Below, one piece after another: positions 1 through 8,200 of a DNA stretch of 64,000 nt; the stretch's first letter is position 1, and each line of letters starts with the position of its first letter. The translations under genes and the position numbers were made by a program. This DNA comes from Edwardsiella anguillarum (GTDB lineage Bacteria; Pseudomonadota; Gammaproteobacteria; Enterobacterales; Enterobacteriaceae), in NCBI RefSeq assembly GCF_008801815.1, contig NZ_VZOX01000011.1; one strand, written 5' to 3'. The notes under the pieces are model-generated. The model was given only the letters and a program-made list of their open reading frames with translations. It searched no databases and was not told where the DNA came from.

Positions 1-212
1 AATCCCCTGCCAGAAAAAGTTGCAGCGTACTGAGAAATGGTGACAGGTTGCACCTGCACAATCGGAACCTGATTTTTATACTGGCCTCAGAGGCCGTCCA
101 GTTGTTGAGGCGATTGTGTGCGAATTATCCATTTGGGCACAGATTTTCCTGATGCCGGATAGATGTAAGCGACAACCCAAAACCAGATTCAGTACTTGCA
201 AAACGGAGGTAG

Positions 213-338
213 TCCATAGATATAGAGCGTGGCATCAGAAACTCCCAGCTTACGGCAGACACCCGGCACGGACGTCCCCAGCTCAGCCTGCTTCAGGGCA
301 AAGAAAATCTACTCTTCGGTAAATCGTGATTTTTTCAT
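213..338 (-). pseudogene. Remnant of IS3-family OrfA transposase
   Basis: Read on the minus strand from the ATG at 338, the first codons give MKKSRFTEE, then a TAG stop at codon 10 (309-311). Beyond it the same frame continues with ALKQAELGTSVPGVCRKLG and DATLY. This is the N-terminal helix-turn-helix region of OrfA proteins of IS3-family elements (IS407/IS51-like), where E-E-Q-I normally fills the place of the stop. Similarity ends near 213, and no OrfB integrase core is visible between 1 and 213. It is a dead fragment that marks past insertion activity just upstream of the tir leader. The IS family assignment comes from memory of the motif. Confidence 0.7.
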
Positions 339-672
339 CGGCACCACCTCGTTCGGGGGAGTGTTTATCATGCCGGCATTCTGTTTCTGAATGGAGCAGG
401 ATTTTGGGGTAGGTTCCGGTGATTTATTCTCTGCCGTTTAGTGAAAATCACTTTATTAAAAAAACGGAATAATGAATACCGATATTAATAATGTATTGCT
501 TTTATCTTGTTTTCTTTTTTTTGTTTAATCTTCGGTTAGTAGTGATATTTATGACTGGTGAATTTGTTTTTTATTTATTATTTTCTATTTGCTATTGAGT
601 TTGTTGGTTGTTGGTTTTTTTTCATGATAAAAATCAATTGGTTGTGATTTTATTTTTCTGCTGTTTTTCCTC

Positions 673-700
673 TTGCAGGCGTATTTTCATACTGTATGAT
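673..700 (+). promoter_or_regulatory. Candidate sigma-70 promoter for tir-cesT-eae
   Basis: TTGCAG (673-678) and TATGAT (695-700) are separated by 16 bases. This gives a predicted transcript start near 707 and an untranslated leader of about 110 nucleotides before tir. It is the best -35/-10 pair seen in the AT-rich leader, but AT-rich DNA throws up chance matches. Confidence 0.4.
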
Positions 701-735
701 CATGGTTGTAATAAGATCGCGAGGATTATGTTGTA

Positions 736-761
736 ATTATTTATCATAACTGATAAATAAT
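736..761. repeat. Perfect 11-bp inverted repeat in the tir leader
   Basis: ATTATTTATCA (736-746), spacer TAAC, then TGATAAATAAT (751-761). The symmetry is perfect, and the site lies between the candidate promoter and the tir ribosome binding site. It could be an operator or a leader hairpin. With only A/T and two G-C pairs the RNA stem would be weak, so an operator is at least as likely. Confidence 0.55.
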
Positions 762-816
762 GTGATTAATACCTATTTTTAAAGCATATTAATATAGTCA
801 TAATGAGGTAGATATT

Positions 817-2421
817 ATGAAGCTGGAGTCTGCTGCAAACTCTCCTCTAGTCAATCCTTATGCCCCTTCTGAATCAGGAACCCAAAATACGGCTAATTTG
901 GGGCGCTTGGGGGATAGGGCTATAGCTGTTAACGCTGATTCTTCAGCAAGAGATGGAGGCCAACTGCCAGGTCTGCCTAGCTCTCCTGTGGCGTTACAGC
1001 CTTCCAGAGGGAGCGATCCTGTCTATCGCCATACTAATGCGTACACCGCGCAAGATAGCTTTGAGGCGATAAAGGGAATGTCGCTCAACATGCTATTTGA
1101 GCGTGTCGGTAATGCGACATTTTCTCGTAGAACTACGCCCGAGGGAAACGTTGAGGCCGTTAGTACTAGGGGGCAACATGAGATGGCGGTGCTCTTACCG
1201 CAAGATGAACAGTATGCATTGAATAGTTTAAGTCCCGATCCCGAGGCTAATTTTGTTTTTATTGGTGGATCGCGTTCCCATCCCCTGGTCTCGCTGGCCG
1301 GAGAGAGTTCCGAGGTTATTTCCGTTAGGCAGACGTTAGAGCGGGGACAGGGACTAAGCGATAGGCCAGGAGGAGTATCGCCTCTGGATTCTAGCCTGTT
1401 TAGAGGGCAGCTTGAGCATTCGCTTGGAAATCGAACGGGCGTAGACCGCGAGATGACGGGAGGAACGGGTTTCCTGCATTCATCCCATAGTGAGCTCGGG
1501 GCCACGGGCCAAACTAATACTGCTCCGAGTGAACCGAGGAGGTCTGCAGCGACTCAGGCGCTTGCTGGCCAGGTCGATACTATAAATCAGGGTCCGCAGA
1601 CTGAGGGGGGAGAAAGGCTAAGAGGGCTAACGCGTACCCGACTTGTTGAAATAGCGGTTAACCCTCCAGCAATGAGTCGAAGCCACTTATATGTAGCGCT
1701 TGGCACGGCGGCAGCCGTGGGGCTTACTGCGCTGGCAACCGGGTTGTCTCAGGCGTTTGCTATCACTCCTGCACCGGATGATGCTCTGATGGTCGATCCT
1801 AATCAGGCGCAGCAGGATGCCGTAACGAATACGAGAAATGAGTTAACGAGTGAGGCGCTGAAGGATCCTGCCAATCAGAAGGTTGAGGTTGATGAGATGG
1901 GTAATCAGCGGCCGACCGGGATACTGCTAGATAATGTGGCCGCGGAGATCGAGGTTAAGGCGCTGGAGGCCGGAGAGGCAGCTAAACAGCAGGCTATTAC
2001 TGATAATGTGGCCGCGCAAGAACGACACGATACGCAACAGGAAAAGCGGGATAAAGAGCTGGCCATTTCCGGCGGCGCTGGCTACGGGGCGGCAGCCTTG
2101 ATCGGCGCGGGGGGATTTACGGCGGCTGGTGTGCTGTATCGGCGAAATAAGGAGACACATGAGGGGGCGATGGAACTCCATCGTGCAATGCCACAGGCTG
2201 AGCCACCGGTGGGTAACCGGACGGAGACGGGGACTCGTAGTGAGAGGTTTACCTTTCCGAGAGCGGTAGTGCTAGATCAACCGCCGAGGGAGCCTGGCGC
2301 AGTGGGAGGGATATATCAGGGGTTACAGAGGGGCGAATGGAGTGCAGCCTCTTCCACGTGGGACAGTGCGAGTCAAACCTCGCTAGCGGGTCATGCCACC
2401 GGTCATGACCGCTTAGTATAA
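817..2421 (+). CDS. tir: Tir, translocated intimin receptor (type III effector)
   Basis: In attaching-and-effacing E. coli, Tir is injected by the type III secretion system, inserts in the host membrane as a hairpin and binds intimin. This 534-residue protein has that plan. There is an N-terminal cytosolic region, a first membrane segment at about 289-316 ending ALATGLSQAFAITPAPDD, and an intimin-binding loop at about 317-414 with the conserved DPANQKVEVDEMGNQ and AAKQQAITDN stretches. A second membrane segment follows at about 415-441 (SGGAGYGAAALIGAGG), then a C-terminal tail ending HDRLV, like the RFV end of E. coli Tir. The tail is only about 93 residues, roughly half the E. coli length. 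It has one tyrosine beyond the membrane segment, Y500 (GGIYQGLQ), and neither an EHIYDEV-type NCK site nor an NPY. An NPY tripeptide instead sits at residues 13-15. GAGGT lies 8 bases before the ATG. It is first in the tir-cesT-eae unit. Confidence 0.93.
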   Translation: MKLESAANSPLVNPYAPSESGTQNTANLGRLGDRAIAVNADSSARDGGQLPGLPSSPVALQPSRGSDPVYRHTNAYTAQDSFEAIKGMSLNMLFERVGNATFSRRTTPEGNVEAVSTRGQHEMAVLLPQDEQYALNSLSPDPEANFVFIGGSRSHPLVSLAGESSEVISVRQTLERGQGLSDRPGGVSPLDSSLFRGQLEHSLGNRTGVDREMTGGTGFLHSSHSELGATGQTNTAPSEPRRSAATQALAGQVDTINQGPQTEGGERLRGLTRTRLVEIAVNPPAMSRSHLYVALGTAAAVGLTALATGLSQAFAITPAPDDALMVDPNQAQQDAVTNTRNELTSEALKDPANQKVEVDEMGNQRPTGILLDNVAAEIEVKALEAGEAAKQQAITDNVAAQERHDTQQEKRDKELAISGGAGYGAAALIGAGGFTAAGVLYRRNKETHEGAMELHRAMPQAEPPVGNRTETGTRSERFTFPRAVVLDQPPREPGAVGGIYQGLQRGEWSAASSTWDSASQTSLAGHATGHDRLV

Positions 2422-2525
2422 GTAATATATACCATAATTTATTAACGGTTTTCCAAATATCGCCAATTAATATCTCGCAATATTAATTTATTAAATGCAT
2501 TGATCAATTATTTATAGGGACAGTT

Positions 2526-2996
2526 ATGTCATCTCGCGCTCAGGTACTGCTTGAGAGTCTATCGAAACGCGTTGGTATCGATGGGCTTTGCTTTAATGAA
2601 TATAAGTTATGCTCCTTTTTTATTGATGATCTCTATTGTGTTTCTTTATCGGATGCTAGTGATGAGCACATGATGATCTATGGGGTATGCGGTAAGTTTC
2701 CCATTAATGAACAGGGCTTTGCTTTAGAGATTCTTAACGCCAATCTGTGGTTCGCTGAGAGTGGGGGGCCTCACTTGTGCTATGAGTCAGGCTCTGAGTC
2801 GTTGCTATTAGCACTACGTGTTAATTTAGATCACTGTACCACCGATAAATTGGAAAATGAGATAGAGCATGTTGTAAATGCGATGGAAAACCTTTACTTG
2901 GTATTTCATAACCAAGGGATTGAGCTAAAGAATGATTTACTTAACGTTTCCCCATTCGAAAAAATGGAAATAAAGAACTATTTTTCTGCGCGTTAG
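2526..2996 (+). CDS. cesT: CesT, type III secretion chaperone of Tir
   Basis: This 156-residue acidic protein has the same length as E. coli CesT and shares long identical stretches with it (MMIYGVCGKFP, ALEILNANLWFAE, LCYESG, SLLLALR, MENLYLV.HNQGI). CesT is a dimeric cytoplasmic class I chaperone that binds the N-terminus of Tir and several other effectors and delivers them to the type III ATPase. It sits 104 bases after tir and 52 before eae, the LEE5 order, so all three are probably cotranscribed. Much stronger conservation here than in Tir suggests it is still constrained by a secretion apparatus. That apparatus is not in this window. Confidence 0.95.
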   Translation: MSSRAQVLLESLSKRVGIDGLCFNEYKLCSFFIDDLYCVSLSDASDEHMMIYGVCGKFPINEQGFALEILNANLWFAESGGPHLCYESGSESLLLALRVNLDHCTTDKLENEIEHVVNAMENLYLVFHNQGIELKNDLLNVSPFEKMEIKNYFSAR

Positions 2997-3048
2997 CTAC
3001 GTGCTTTTTTTGAATGTGCTCAGGTGAAAATAGATTGAGGGTGTATAA

Positions 3049-6000
3049 ATGAGTGAATATTCATTTATGAGTGGGGGTGTACTAAAAAGTAAAATAAAAA
3101 ACATATTGTTTTTTATATTTATTTTATTATCTTTTGTTTGTGTTGCTTATGCTGGGCAAACAAATTATTACACTCTGTACCAAGATAGTAAGCTGATTCC
3201 TAATAGTAATATTAACTCCGGTAATATTATCTATTATACTTTAAAGAAAGGAGAGAATGCTGCCTATATCGCCAAAAAGAATGGCATTAGTATTGATGCG
3301 ATTTGGTCAATTAATAAATCTTATTACTCCAGTCGTCAGTCGATGCTGAGTGCGGGGAGCGGGGATATACTGCGTTTGCCGTTGAAGTCATTGGGTGCTT
3401 TGGATGGACTCCCTGCGCTGGGGTCAATAGAGATGACCGATAACTTTCAAACTGTTCGTCAGGGCATGCCGGGCGAGCGCTCTGTACTGTGGCAACCGAG
3501 CGAAGTAGGGAGTACAGTTTCGGCCGATAGACTGTATGGGGGGCGTGCGCAGCCAACGTCAGCGCAGACGTTGAATGGTCAGCAAACCGGGAGCATGGCG
3601 TTGGCAATGGCTAGCGGGCAGGCCAGCGGTGCTCTTCAAGCCTGGATGAGTCAGTTTGGTACTGCTGAAGTGAACCTGCAGGCCGGAAATGGCTGGGATG
3701 GCTCTTCTCTGGATTGGCTACTGCCTTTTTATGATACCCCTGCGATGCTGGCGTTTAGCCAGGTTGGTGCTCGTTATATTAACTCCCGCTTTACAGCAAA
3801 CGTGGGTGGTGGGCAGCGTTTCTTTTTTGATCATGGAATGGTTGGCTATAACACTTTTATCGATCAGGATATCTCAGGGAACAATTCACGTCTGGGGGTC
3901 GGGATTGAGTACTGGCGTGATTATTTAAAAACGAGCTTAAATACCTATTTTAGGTTATCCGGCTGGCATCAGTCTTATGATCAGAGTGATTATTATGAGC
4001 GTCCAGCGAATGGGTTTGATCTTCGTGTGAATGCTTACTTGCCAAGTTACCCTGCACTCGGGACAAAACTTATTTTTGAGCAATATTATGGTAATAATGT
4101 TGCACTTTTTGATCGCGATAGTAAGCAGTCTAATCCTTCAGCATTTACGATGGGGGTGAATTATACACCGATCCCCTTGGTGACCTTCGGCGCAGACTAC
4201 CGGTTGGGCGCGGGGGGGCGGAATGATACGCTGTATTCCTTACAATTTAACTATCGTTTTGGTGACTCTTGGCAGCAACAAATATCGCCACAGAACGTCG
4301 CGAATCTGCGTAGTCTGCAGGGCAGTCGTTATGATCTAGTACAGCGTAATAATAATATCGTATTAGATTATAAAAAGCAGGATGTCATTTCGCTGACTAT
4401 TCCGGATGGAATGTCAGGTCTCGAGGGGACAGTTCGGAGTATTACCTACTCAGTAAAAAGCAAGCATGCGGTTAGCCGGATTGATTGGCATGATGTCGAG
4501 CTAGTGAGGTATGGTGGGAAGATTAATAAGGTGGGGGAAGGTTACCAGCTTGAATTCCCAAAATACATCAAGAATGGCAATAATACCTATCAAGTCAATG
4601 CACGCGCGATTGACTCTCAGGGGAACATATCGAATGTGGCGGTTTTGTTGGTCACTGTATTGTCGGATTCTGGCAGCGGTGGCACGATCGTCGATACGTT
4701 GACTGCAAATAAAATATCAGCGATTGCAGATGGCACGGATGAGATTACGTATACCGCATTGGTACAGTCGGGAGGAAAACCACAGGCAAATGTGGATGTC
4801 GATTTCTCTATTCAGCGCGGTGTTGGCACATTAAGTACCGTTCAGGCAAAGAGCGATGCTCAAGGGCGAGCGATGGTTCGTTTGACTGCAACTGAAGTGG
4901 GTGAAGTGGTTGTTGCAGCAAAGACGGCAGATATGTCAGCACCTCTCGCAGCTGCCCCCGTTAACTTTATTGCGGGCGGCGCTATTGTTGTTCATGAGAT
5001 TACGGCGGATAAGTCGACGGCGTTGGCAAATGGTACCGATGCTATCAGCTATACCATTCGCGTGAGTAAAAATGGGGTTTCCCAGGCTAACACTGATGTT
5101 GATGTGACGACGACGGCGGGTTCGCTGAGTTCGCCTCGAGTGACGACGGGCGCAGATGGTGTAGCTACCGTAAAACTGACCTCTAACGCGGTGGCCAATA
5201 ACGTCATCGTCTCTGCCAAAACGGCCGAGATGGCGACGGCGCTGGATGCCAGCCCGGTCAACTTCGTTAACGTCGAGCCTACCGTTGTCAGCAGTATCAC
5301 GGCGGATAAAACTCAGGCGTTGGCCGACGGCGTCGATGCGATTACCTACACCGTCGAGGTCACTCAGAACCATATTGCGCAGCCTAACGTAGAGGTCACC
5401 TTTACTACGGCGGCGGGGACGCTGAGTGCGACCAAGGCGGTGACGGATGCCGCGGGCCGTGCCACGGTCAGTCTGACCTCTAACGCGGTGGCCAATAACG
5501 TCATCGTCTCTGCCAAAACGGCCGAGATGACGACGGCGCTGGATGCCAGCCCGGTCAACTTCGTTAACGTTGAGCCTACCGTTGTCAGCAGTATCACGGC
5601 GGATAAAGCTCAGGCGTTGCCCGACGGCGTCGATGCGATTACCTACACCGTCGAGGTCACTCAGAACCATATTGCGCAGCCTAACGTAGAGGTCACCTTT
5701 ACTACGACGGCGGGGACGCTGAGCGCGACCAAGGCGGTGACGGATGCCGCGGGCCGTGCCACGGTCAGTCTGACCTCTAACGCGGTGGCCAATAACGTCA
5801 TCGTCTCCGCCAAAACGGCCGAGATGACGACGGCGCTGGATGCCAGCCCGGTCAACTTCGTTAACGTTGAGCCTACCGTTGTCAGCAGTATCACGGCGGA
5901 TAAAACTCAGGCGTTGGCCGACGGCGTCGATGCGATTACCTACACCGTCGAGGTCACTCAGAACCATATTGCGCAGCCTAACGTAGAGGTCACCTTTACT

Positions 6001-7293
6001 ACGGCGGCGGGGACGCTGAGCGCGACCAAGGCGGTGACGGATGCCGCGGGCCGTGCCACGGTCAGTCTGACCTCTAACGCGGTGGCCAATAACGTCATCG
6101 TCTCTGCCAAAACGGCCGAGATGGCGACGGCGCTGGATGCCAGCCCGGTCAACTTCGTTAACGTCGAGCCTACCGTTGTCAGCAGTATCACGGCGGATAA
6201 AACTCAGGCGTTGCCCGACGGCGTCGATGCGATTACCTACACCGTCGAGGTCACTCAGAACCATATTGCGCAGCCTAACGTAGAGGTCAACTTTACTACG
6301 ACGGCGGGGACGCTGAGCGCGACCAAGGCGGTGACGGATGCCGCGGGTCGTGTCACGGTCAGTCTGACCTCTAACGCGGTGGCCAATAACGTCATCGTCT
6401 CCGCCAAAACGGCCGAGATGACGACGGCGCTGGATGCCAGCCCGGTCAACTTTAGCAATAATCCCAGCGTGGCAACGCTGACCGCCGATAATGAGTTTGC
6501 CGTAGCAAATGGCACCAGTGGAGTCACGTTCACTGCAACGGTAATGCGTGATGGTGCACCCGCTGCTGGGATCCCGGTGACCTTTGCGACGTCGGGAGGG
6601 ACTTTATCGGCAACCGATGTGACTACGGAGGCTGATGGTACCGCCCGGGTCATTCTGACCAGCGTGACTGCAGGTCAGGCGACCGTGTCCGCCACTACGG
6701 CGGGGGGGACGCCAGCGACGAAGACGGTGACATTTAACGCGGTTCTGGAGATCACCGGCGTATTGATTCCTGGTTCTGGTGGAACCTCGGTGCCGAGCGT
6801 CTGGTTAGAAGGGGGGCAAATTCAGCTGGTGGTCCGAGGCGGTGGTGCGGGACTGCAATATGCGTCTTCCGCTGCAAGCGCGACCGTCAATGATAGTGGC
6901 CTGATTACGCTGGATTCCGCCGGTGACGCGACGATCCAGGTCACCTCTCCTGAGGATGGACAAACGGCCTCTTATACGCTGAATACGCCGGCCGTATTTG
7001 TGCGACCAGAGTTCGCCACGCAAAGAAATTACTCGGCGGCGAGAACCTACTGTATTGCTCAGGGCGGGGCGTTGGCGGCTGATCAGAGCGTATTGCAGAA
7101 TGTGCGTATGCTGTGGGGGGACGCTAACCGTTATCCGGCCTATGCCGGGCTGGTTGCAAGGCAGGCCTGGGTTGAGCAAACGCCTACTGATATTGCGGGT
7201 GGTGTCGGGAAAACATATGATTTGATAAGAGGAAATCCTCAGAGTAATGTCAATGTGAGTACGGCAAATGTGTATGCGGTGTGCATACACTAA
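3049..7293 (+). CDS. eae: Intimin, outer-membrane adhesin with expanded Ig repeats
   Basis: Intimin is a type Ve (inverse) autotransporter that binds Tir on the host cell. This copy has 1414 residues against about 939 in E. coli. In order it shows: a long hydrophobic signal peptide (to about A35); a LysM domain (61-112, YYTLKKGENAAYIAKKNGI); the beta-barrel (about 204-408, with GTAEVNLQAGN, VGARYINSRFTANVGGGQR and NVALF); and the conserved SRYDLVQRNNNI plug-linker. These are followed by seven Big_1-type Ig domains (about 547-1232), one Big_2-like domain (about 1233-1312) and a C-terminal lectin-like domain. That last domain has C1335 and C1412 (77 apart) and ends NVYAVCIH, close to NVYAVCVE of E. 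coli. W1374 (QAWVEQT) matches the tryptophan needed for Tir binding. The start at 3049 has GAGG 8 bases upstream. The Ig expansion is described separately. Confidence 0.95.
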   Translation: MSEYSFMSGGVLKSKIKNILFFIFILLSFVCVAYAGQTNYYTLYQDSKLIPNSNINSGNIIYYTLKKGENAAYIAKKNGISIDAIWSINKSYYSSRQSMLSAGSGDILRLPLKSLGALDGLPALGSIEMTDNFQTVRQGMPGERSVLWQPSEVGSTVSADRLYGGRAQPTSAQTLNGQQTGSMALAMASGQASGALQAWMSQFGTAEVNLQAGNGWDGSSLDWLLPFYDTPAMLAFSQVGARYINSRFTANVGGGQRFFFDHGMVGYNTFIDQDISGNNSRLGVGIEYWRDYLKTSLNTYFRLSGWHQSYDQSDYYERPANGFDLRVNAYLPSYPALGTKLIFEQYYGNNVALFDRDSKQSNPSAFTMGVNYTPIPLVTFGADYRLGAGGRNDTLYSLQFNYRFGDSWQQQISPQNVANLRSLQGSRYDLVQRNNNIVLDYKKQDVISLTIPDGMSGLEGTVRSITYSVKSKHAVSRIDWHDVELVRYGGKINKVGEGYQLEFPKYIKNGNNTYQVNARAIDSQGNISNVAVLLVTVLSDSGSGGTIVDTLTANKISAIADGTDEITYTALVQSGGKPQANVDVDFSIQRGVGTLSTVQAKSDAQGRAMVRLTATEVGEVVVAAKTADMSAPLAAAPVNFIAGGAIVVHEITADKSTALANGTDAISYTIRVSKNGVSQANTDVDVTTTAGSLSSPRVTTGADGVATVKLTSNAVANNVIVSAKTAEMATALDASPVNFVNVEPTVVSSITADKTQALADGVDAITYTVEVTQNHIAQPNVEVTFTTAAGTLSATKAVTDAAGRATVSLTSNAVANNVIVSAKTAEMTTALDASPVNFVNVEPTVVSSITADKAQALPDGVDAITYTVEVTQNHIAQPNVEVTFTTTAGTLSATKAVTDAAGRATVSLTSNAVANNVIVSAKTAEMTTALDASPVNFVNVEPTVVSSITADKTQALADGVDAITYTVEVTQNHIAQPNVEVTFTTAAGTLSATKAVTDAAGRATVSLTSNAVANNVIVSAKTAEMATALDASPVNFVNVEPTVVSSITADKTQALPDGVDAITYTVEVTQNHIAQPNVEVNFTTTAGTLSATKAVTDAAGRVTVSLTSNAVANNVIVSAKTAEMTTALDASPVNFSNNPSVATLTADNEFAVANGTSGVTFTATVMRDGAPAAGIPVTFATSGGTLSATDVTTEADGTARVILTSVTAGQATVSATTAGGTPATKTVTFNAVLEITGVLIPGSGGTSVPSVWLEGGQIQLVVRGGGAGLQYASSAASATVNDSGLITLDSAGDATIQVTSPEDGQTASYTLNTPAVFVRPEFATQRNYSAARTYCIAQGGALAADQSVLQNVRMLWGDANRYPAYAGLVARQAWVEQTPTDIAGGVGKTYDLIRGNPQSNVNVSTANVYAVCIH
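5177..6450 (+). repeat. 297-bp tandem Ig-domain repeats inside eae
   Basis: About 4.3 tandem copies of a 297-bp (99-codon) unit encode Ig domains 3-6 and the end of domain 2. Landmarks recur exactly 297 bases apart, for example the motif ACTTCGTTAA at 5261 and 5558. Copies differ at only a few bases. Alternate units share variants: ADG with TAAG in the units starting near 5267 and 5861, and PDG with TTAG in those near 5564 and 6158. This points to duplication of a two-unit block. Such an array can gain or lose copies by recombination and changes the reach of the adhesin. Assembly collapse or expansion is also possible here. Confidence 0.95.
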
Positions 7294-7323
7294 TCAGCGC
7301 CATCTTTATCATTGAATAGTCAT

Positions 7324-7360
7324 AAAGCTCCGATAAATTTCTATCGGAGCTTTATTATTT
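7324..7360 (+). terminator. Rho-independent terminator after eae
   Basis: A perfect 12-bp stem (AAAGCTCCGATA 7324-7335 and its complement 7342-7353) encloses a 6-base loop and is followed by ATTATTT. It lies 30 bases past the eae stop and closes the tir-cesT-eae unit. Confidence 0.85.
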
Positions 7361-7677
7361 ATAGCCCCCGCGCTGTAGCTCCCACCCGAATGAATTGTGC
7401 ACTTTAGCGTGCCCCCAGCATGCCGATGATCCTCCTGTGTCATGCCTGACTCGCCGACTGTAGTGACGAATAAAGCTAGGCTATAGGAGGAGTCTACCGC
7501 CATTCTGTCTTGTGTTAGTAACGCGATACGCGCCTCGGCCCGGGTGAGGGCGATAATCAGTTTTGATCATGCGTATATCCTCATGTATCAGATGCGGTTA
7601 GATGCGGCGGTAAACTGACCGATCGTCTCGATTATCATGTCTTTCGCCGCTGATCGGCCGCCTGCTGTGGTCGGGGC
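7361..7677. other. Gene-free junction right of the eae module
   Basis: No recognisable gene, tRNA or insertion-sequence end is seen. A 29-codon minus-strand frame starting at 7570 has a fair ribosome-binding site (AGGA) but resembles nothing. This stretch is where the acquired module meets the following genes, so it may hold degenerate boundary sequence. Confidence 0.4.
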
Positions 7678-8013
7678 TCAGGGAAACATCTGCGCCAGAT
7701 AGTGATTCAAGCGTTCGCGTGAGGTAAAGCCGTGGGGCACGCCGATAAAAGCCGGTGACGCGGCGTCGGGATCGGGCGGAAAGCGGACGTAGGCCGGGCT
7801 GCTGCGTTGGGCGGCAGAGGGCTGGGCAAAGCGTAGGCTACGCTGGGCCAGCGCCGGGTGGATCAACAGCGCGGTTCGCCCGAGCCGCACCTCGCGATTG
7901 ACATACACATAGTGCTCTCCCTTGTGAAAACCATAGGCCTGATCGCTGACTGAATCGCGGGTAAATCCGGCGCGCTGCAGCACCTGCGCGACCTCATCGG
8001 GGCGTAAATACAT
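7678..8013 (-). CDS. ygaC: YgaC-like DUF2002 protein
   Basis: The 111-residue product begins MYLRPDEVAQVLQRAGFT and continues AYGFHKGEHYVYVNRE and GRTALLIHPAL, then ends GVPHGFTSRERLNHYLAQMF. This tracks E. coli/Salmonella YgaC (DUF2002, about 114 residues), a small soluble cytoplasmic protein of unknown function. The middle part (about 62-90) is diverged. Of two in-frame ATGs (8019 and 8013) the inner one is preferred: GGGAGA lies 6 bases before it but abuts the outer one. In E. coli ygaC lies elsewhere, so this is a different genomic context. Confidence 0.85.
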   Translation of the reverse strand: MYLRPDEVAQVLQRAGFTRDSVSDQAYGFHKGEHYVYVNREVRLGRTALLIHPALAQRSLRFAQPSAAQRSSPAYVRFPPDPDAASPAFIGVPHGFTSRERLNHYLAQMFP

Positions 8014-8200
8014 CGTCATTCTCCCTGTTTATTGCTGTCCTATGACCTTAACGGATAGGCCGCACGTCACAAGCGGACTTTTCTGGAACGCCTGCGATCC
8101 ACGGCGATCGCCGGTAAAACACGGGGCTCTGTGCCAGAAGTCGAGGCCGAACGGTGGCGGGCGCTGGGCTACGCGGGCGCGCGGCGGCGCCCGCGAAGGC

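Larger units (their letters stand above)
1..816. other. Gene-free, partly AT-rich leader upstream of tir
   Basis: Apart from the IS3-type fragment, no gene is recognisable here. From about 420 to 816 the sequence is strikingly AT-rich with long T and A runs, unlike the GC-rich core further right. This fits horizontally acquired DNA of the kind silenced by H-NS and relieved by Ler-type activators in LEE islands, though no such site can be proved by eye. A short inverted repeat (GTGATTT...AAATCAC) lies at about 420-452. Confidence 0.6.

Noticed and set aside
116..322. A 68-codon plus-strand frame
   Set aside because: It lies antisense to the IS3 OrfA remnant, whose match is on the minus strand.
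4936..6264. A 442-codon open frame antisense to eae with repeated RHRLG/RRRSKG blocks
   Set aside because: It mirrors the 297-bp eae repeats and their codon periodicity. It has no start context and no family similarity, so it is an artefact of the repeats.
7481..7570. A 29-codon minus-strand frame with a fair AGGA site
   Set aside because: Too short, no similarity, and in a junction region; not enough to call a gene.
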